The notes below the pieces were generated by a model that worked only from the letters and a program-made list of their open reading frames with translations, made no database searches and was not told where the DNA came from. Shown one piece after another: positions 7,415 to 11,427 of a DNA stretch of 11,427 nucleotides (the first letter of the stretch is position 1; the number at the start of each line of letters is the position of its first letter). Source of the DNA: Phialocephala subalpina (taxonomy: Eukaryota; Ascomycota; Leotiomycetes; Helotiales; Mollisiaceae); contig FJOG01000021.1 in the NCBI GenBank assembly GCA_900073065.1, positions 525,742-537,168 on the forward strand, in the 5' to 3' direction. A program made the position numbers and the translations under genes.

Positions 7415-8806
7415 TCAGAGGTAGTCTTTGAACGTGGTCTGGAAGTAGGGGTTGAGGAACAGGTCCTTGGGATCGAACTGCTTGCGGAGTTGAAGATACT
7501 TTTTGATGATCTCCTGATCGTGGCTTTTTGCGAAATGGTTGATCGCCCCCAAGCGAGTCTTGTTCATGTGTGGGCTGCCGCCGTGCTCCATGGCCATCTT
7601 ATTGAAGGCCAGGCGAAACTCCTTCCACAGTGGTTCCTTGGGGTCAGGGTACTCGGGGTCAATCGCCATCATACTGGCATTCCGCGATCGCGATAAAAGG
7701 GACTCCTGGTCCTGTTTGATGAAGTAGACCAGTGCGGGCAACGGCATAAAGAAGTCCTTCTCCCGTCGGAAACGGTCAGCCAGCGCCAGAAAGGCGCGGA
7801 GAGCGTCAACCCATTTGTCCTCGGCAAACATCCAGTCATAGAATTCAAAATCCGGTTCATCTTCCTTGTACAAGACCGCGCGTTGACACGGATCGATGAC
7901 ATATGTAGTGTGGCTAAGAATCTTCAACGGCAACTCAACGACCGCATCGTTGAGCAGAGCAGCAAGAGGAGCCGAGGGGTGCAGAGCCGTCCCCGCCTTC
8001 ACCAGAGGAAGAAACAGACCACCAAACAGACTGATGTTCTTGCTTTCAATTGGATCGAGCAAGGTTTCGAGGTTGGCTGGTCTGGGTATCGCTGGATCTA
8101 TGAACTTGCGGCGCTGCAAAAGCACCTTCCCTGTGTTCGGAAACACCACGCCGAATACCTGGTCGTAAGCTTCTTTCAGAGACTTCAGCTCTTCCGTAAA
8201 GTTGTCAAGGAATTTGTCGATTTCGGTGACCTGGAAATCAACCTGCAATGGCTGGGTTTTGAAGATACGCACAGTGACCTCGCAAACGACGCCGAACAAG
8301 CCGAAATGGGAGCGAATGGCAGGCAGGTATTCCGAGTTCTTCGTTTCTGAGATTTCCATGATCTCACTGGTTGGCGTGACTAGCTTCACGCCGAGAACAT
8401 ATGATGAGAACTGCGCACTGCGTCTCATTGAAGTGTCGTTGGCGTGGGTGCCGCTAATAGCTCCAATTTGGAAATTTCCCCACTCCAAGATGACAGGAGG
8501 CTGGAGACCGAGGGCCTTCAGATGCTCAGCCAATTGGTGCAGGGTCACGGCTGCCTGAACAGTGACAGTCAAATTCTCCTTGTCGACGGAGAGGACACGA
8601 GCCATGTTCTTCATCGAGACGATGACGCCGGTGCCTATCATGCACTCGGTTGTTGAATGCATGGCACCGATGACGGTCACCTTTTGATCCGTCTCATATG
8701 CCTGTTTGACAACGGCCTGGACATCTTCAACTGTTTTCGGCGTCTTGAAGTTAACATCATCTGCTTTGTAGCTGATCTCATCATTCCAGTTGGTAAGGGT
8801 AGGCAT
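7415..8806 (-). CDS. FAD-linked oxidase, aldonolactone-oxidase-like (VAO family)
   Basis: A single-exon gene of 463 codons. The open frame extends upstream to 8902, but only by a TTG. The first ATG is at 8806, with A at -3 (AATCATGCC), so I start there. The N-terminal half is an FAD-binding PCMH-type domain. It has VIGAMHSTTE (His50 lies where this family attaches FAD through histidine), then EWGNFQIGAISGTHAND (about 110-125) and FGLFGVVCEVTVR. The C-terminal half resembles the D-arabinono-1,4-lactone/gulonolactone oxidase cap and ends with FDPKDLFLNPYF, typical of that family. The HWGK-like motif of true lactone oxidases reads NHFAKSH here. Enzymes of this group oxidise sugar lactones or alcohols with O2 and give H2O2. 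The exact substrate cannot be told. No signal peptide is evident. The gene converges on the upstream peroxygenase. Confidence 0.85.
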   Translation of the reverse strand: MPTLTNWNDEISYKADDVNFKTPKTVEDVQAVVKQAYETDQKVTVIGAMHSTTECMIGTGVIVSMKNMARVLSVDKENLTVTVQAAVTLHQLAEHLKALGLQPPVILEWGNFQIGAISGTHANDTSMRRSAQFSSYVLGVKLVTPTSEIMEISETKNSEYLPAIRSHFGLFGVVCEVTVRIFKTQPLQVDFQVTEIDKFLDNFTEELKSLKEAYDQVFGVVFPNTGKVLLQRRKFIDPAIPRPANLETLLDPIESKNISLFGGLFLPLVKAGTALHPSAPLAALLNDAVVELPLKILSHTTYVIDPCQRAVLYKEDEPDFEFYDWMFAEDKWVDALRAFLALADRFRREKDFFMPLPALVYFIKQDQESLLSRSRNASMMAIDPEYPDPKEPLWKEFRLAFNKMAMEHGGSPHMNKTRLGAINHFAKSHDQEIIKKYLQLRKQFDPKDLFLNPYFQTTFKDYL

Positions 8807-9330
8807 GATTGTCAATTGCTTCAACAAAGTTCCTCTTTCACTTGTGGTTAAGTGAAGAGAGCGTTGAGTATTTCTGAATTTTGAAGTGTGGTAACGTGAC
8901 AAGCGTTTAAGATCAAGAAGAAGTTGCTTTTCTGGCCGAGTGATAGAGAAGGTAAAGTCTTAAATATAGATGATCACAGGAATGAGGTAAACGCTGAGCC
9001 TACCAATCAGAGACATACTTGGTCACATTGAATGGTTGTAACAGTTGGCAAGAGGAGGGGATACAAGCCTCGCCTTGGCAATTGCCTATTAGTCGATTAG
9101 CTAACAAACGATGTCCCTAATACAAACTGAGTTCCTGCACGATCCAGTCTTGCCAAGACCTACTTGAAATTCTCACATCAGCAGCTTCTTTTCACATGCT
9201 TTATTTCGACAATGGCGAGGATAGGTTACTTGAACGGACATTGTTTAATTGTATTTCGCCGACTTTTATTGCTTACGAGGTTAAATGCTCAAGTTTTGCA
9301 AAAAGAGAAAAAGCCCAATGGCAAGATGAA
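8807..9330. promoter_or_regulatory. Upstream region of the FAD oxidase gene
   Basis: This leads out of the FAD oxidase start on the minus strand. A minus-strand TCTATATTTA (8961-8970) about 160 bp before the ATG may be a TATA element. The rest holds no recognisable gene. A plus-strand open frame covering 9164-9532 begins with TTG and its sequence has no family features. Confidence 0.35.
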
Positions 9331-9606
9331 CCTTTGGACTGAATTAAATCCCACAGGATCCTCGGAAGGAAAGAATTGGACGACACGCTCATCTTTCTCG
9401 CCGAGGCTTACTCCTGGACCTTCCCAACAGGCAGCCGTGCGGGGAGGCAAGCCAAGAATCATGTCTCTGGCCCCGTCATCAAAGCCGCTCAGCTTGTCAC
9501 ATGTGGAAACTACAGTGAGTCTCCAGTCATGATTGTTGAATACACGTGTGTAACACCAATTGTGTGTACTAATGCAGACGAAACTCTCTCGGGCACATCT
9601 TGAGTA
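9330..9606 (+). pseudogene. Orphan exon-like fragment with a good intron, unrecognised
   Basis: From an upstream in-frame TGA at about 9340 the plus strand stays open through a peptide containing ELDDTLIFLAEAYSWTFPTG and ending CGNY. It meets a well-formed 63-nt intron (GTGAGT...TACTAATGCAG, about 9514-9576). After splicing, about nine codons follow to a TGA (9601-9603). There is no ATG in this frame before the fragment, so if it is coding, its 5' exons are missing or lie upstream through another intron. The peptide does not match a family I can name. It could be a gene remnant or chance. Confidence 0.25.
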
Positions 9607-9609
9607 GCT

Positions 9610-10439
9610 TCATGAATCCTTAGTGGTCGCCACAGAGAAGCTGAAAGTGCAGTGTACTAGGTTATTGGGGGCGAAGGAAGTGGTGGCTGATTGCTTGATT
9701 GGTGAATTAAGGGTTCGGTGAAACAAGCAGCAAAGGTTTGCGAAACGGATAAGCTTACTGCATCCGAGACATGGATATCCAGTAGCTGAAGCCTGAACAG
9801 TAGCGAATGCGATTCTTCGAGGAATCACAACAATTTGATGGGTCGCTTGAAAGATTAAAATGCATGCAAGTTGGTGAGGGGAAGAATGTATAATCACGTG
9901 CCAGGGCTGAAAGTCTTGATGATATTACCCCACCAAAAAGGTTAGCTGAGCACTCTCAACCTGAAGTTTCTTTTATTAATCATAATAACGCACCGCCGTC
10001 TGAATTAGAATTCTCGTCGCTATGTATAGAACTACAAAAACTAGAATTCAATTCTTCAGAAATGTGAGCTACTGGCTAGGTCAGGTTACTGGTGCAAGAA
10101 GAGGGTATGTATCATGCAACTTACGAGAATCCGTAAAGGGTTAAGTTGGAGGGCTCCTCTTATAGGTGCCTTTGTTTATTTTCGAATAACGTAGGCATTG
10201 TCCGCAAAAATTAGACTTGATGTATTTGTTTAGGCAAGGCTTTAAAGAGAGACTTCGTGAAATATACGGCCTTTGATATATTGCGTTCTATGAAAGAGTT
10301 AGAGCTCTCTTCGAAAGCCCGGTTTTTGAGCATATGCTAACCCAAAGTAAAATAGACATCTTTATTTCTCGCTAGGTCGACGAAGGCCTATTCTATTTCA
10401 GAACCCGGAATGAGTTTATTAGGCTTCGTAATAACCCCA
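9610..10439. other. Gene-free transition region
   Basis: A minus-strand open frame at 9897-9610 starts with GTG, has no ATG-led or domain-like content, and is not supported. An imperfect inverted repeat around GAATTC (10000-10059: CTGAATTAGAATTCT against AGAATTCAATTCTTCAG) could be a small hairpin. Composition drifts towards A+T from about 10180. Nothing else was recognised. Confidence 0.5.
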
Positions 10440-10735
10440 GGCGTATATTCTTTATAAGGATTAATATTTCTAATTTTAATATTAAAAATATTTCTTATAA
10501 AAATTCGAGAAATAAATTTAAATAAAATATTATTTTTAATATTTATAATTCAAAATAAATTTAATTATAAATTTATAAATAAGAAAAATATTTATTCTTA
10601 TATTTATTTTAAATTTTATAATATAAATTATAATAAATAAATAATAAAATTATAAAAAGAAAATCAAAATATTCAATCAAAAAAGCTCAAAAAACGCAAT
10701 TTGATTTATTAGAATATAATTAGAATAAGCCTTAT
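10440..10735. repeat. A+T-rich RIP-like block
   Basis: About 300 bases are almost wholly A and T, with few CpA or TpG dinucleotides, like the block at the left end. They are flanked on both sides by moderately mutated sequence. This is probably another RIP-hit repeat remnant. No coding content. Confidence 0.6.
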
Positions 10736-10944
10736 TATCAGGTCTAATATCCTTGGGATTGGGCTTGAAAGGCAACGGTTATAAACAGGGCCTGGCAACT
10801 AAATTATATAGCGAAGGACTTTTTTTGTGCAACCATTGCCCCAAGAAACCATCCGCCTCCACTACATGTCCTCAGCTCTCTATTCACACGCTAAGATCGT
10901 GAACGCTCCTATTTATCATATTCTGCGTCGATTATCATCTTCGT

Positions 10945-11187
10945 ATGGTTATTACCTCCTCCGACCTAGACGTAGTCAACAGCAGCCCAATCAAGAAAGC
11001 GCTAGGCGCCTTCCAATGTCTCTTCGAATCGACACGCGCGGATTTGGGCGTCGCTGAATCTTTCAACACAGTCCAAGTCGTCTTTTCAACAGCTGCTGTT
11101 GGTATGGCTCACATTCTAGTGGGCTACCTTCTCCTTGTCATCCGTCTTCCGATGCGCAGCCAGCCATATCGATATCGAGGCGTCTAA
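10945..11187 (+). CDS. Hypothetical small protein, weakly supported
   Basis: An ATG-led open frame of 80 codons in ordinary-composition DNA to the right of the A+T block. Residues about 44-68 are hydrophobic (VVFSTAAVGMAHILVGYLLL), which would make one membrane segment, followed by a basic tail RLPMRSQPYRYR. I recognise no family. A second open frame (ATG at 10866, ending 11057) overlaps it in another frame, so at most one is real. There is no clear promoter or intron. It may be a fragment of a larger gene or chance. Confidence 0.22.
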   Translation: MVITSSDLDVVNSSPIKKALGAFQCLFESTRADLGVAESFNTVQVVFSTAAVGMAHILVGYLLLVIRLPMRSQPYRYRGV

Positions 11188-11427
11188 CCACCCGATTGTT
11201 GGCCAAATCTACAGTCCAATTACCGGGACAAAATCGAGAAGGAAAAAAAATATCCATGTGCTTTTCTCTTCTCCTCTCATCTGATCACACCGCTCGAAAT
11301 TTCATCGCACAACTTGCATCGTCTATTGAGCAATGCCAATTGCATCACTATCTGTTCAGAAATAGGTGCGGACGAGTCTGTCAACGAATCATGTGGACAA
11401 TTTTCGCCGTTTTTATTTCCGGCATTT
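11188..11427. other. Right end, nothing recognised
   Basis: Ordinary-composition sequence without a supported open frame. It includes C/T-rich stretches (CTTTTCTCTTCTCCTCTCATC near 11260-11281), such as occur ahead of fungal gene starts, so a gene may begin beyond the window. Confidence 0.3.

Noticed and set aside
8807..8902. N-terminal extension of 32 codons on the FAD oxidase, with a presequence-like Arg-rich content
   Set aside because: The extension begins with TTG, not ATG, and contains no other ATG. The first ATG is at 8806 with a good context, so the apparent targeting sequence is most likely 5' leader.
9164..9532. Plus-strand 122-codon open frame with a hydrophobic start
   Set aside because: Its first codon is TTG. 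From the internal ATG at 9212 the sequence shows no family features, and it overlaps the better exon-like frame.
9610..9897. Minus-strand 95-codon open frame
   Set aside because: It starts with GTG, has no recognisable domain, and lies in mutated intergenic sequence; probably chance.

Overview
The window looks like accessory DNA of a filamentous ascomycete (Pezizomycotina). Reasons: short introns of about 46 to 85 nt with CTAAC/CTGAC branch sites, gene families typical of such fungi, and long, extremely A+T-rich blocks of the kind left by repeat-induced point mutation (RIP).

Layout. Positions 1-3460 are almost pure A+T wasteland without credible genes. They are interrupted by a G/A-rich degenerate minisatellite (about 465-545) and by a short LTR element (1641-2685: two LTR-like direct repeats around a 786-bp non-coding core). 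At about 3462 composition switches abruptly inside a gene. That minus-strand gene (3462-5194) is a decayed fatty-acid alpha-dioxygenase/animal-haem-peroxidase homologue. It has an in-frame nonsense codon, a frameshifting deletion and a missing 3' end. A 736-bp divergent intergenic region follows, then a plus-strand two-exon heme-thiolate peroxidase/peroxygenase (5931-6705). On the minus strand lies a single-exon FAD-linked oxidase of the ALO/VAO type (7415-8806). From 9330 rightwards only an orphan exon-like fragment, a third A+T-rich block (10440-10735) and one weak hypothetical ORF (10945-11187) can be pointed to.

How they may work together. The three recognisable genes are all redox enzymes that use or make peroxide. 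Lactone/alcohol oxidases of the VAO family release H2O2, heme-thiolate peroxygenases consume it, and alpha-dioxygenases make 2-hydroperoxy fatty acids. This could be the remains of a small oxidative or oxylipin gene group at the edge of a repeat island. One member is clearly dead. A second, the peroxygenase, has a Gln where the family's acid-base Glu aligns. Co-function is inference from adjacency only.
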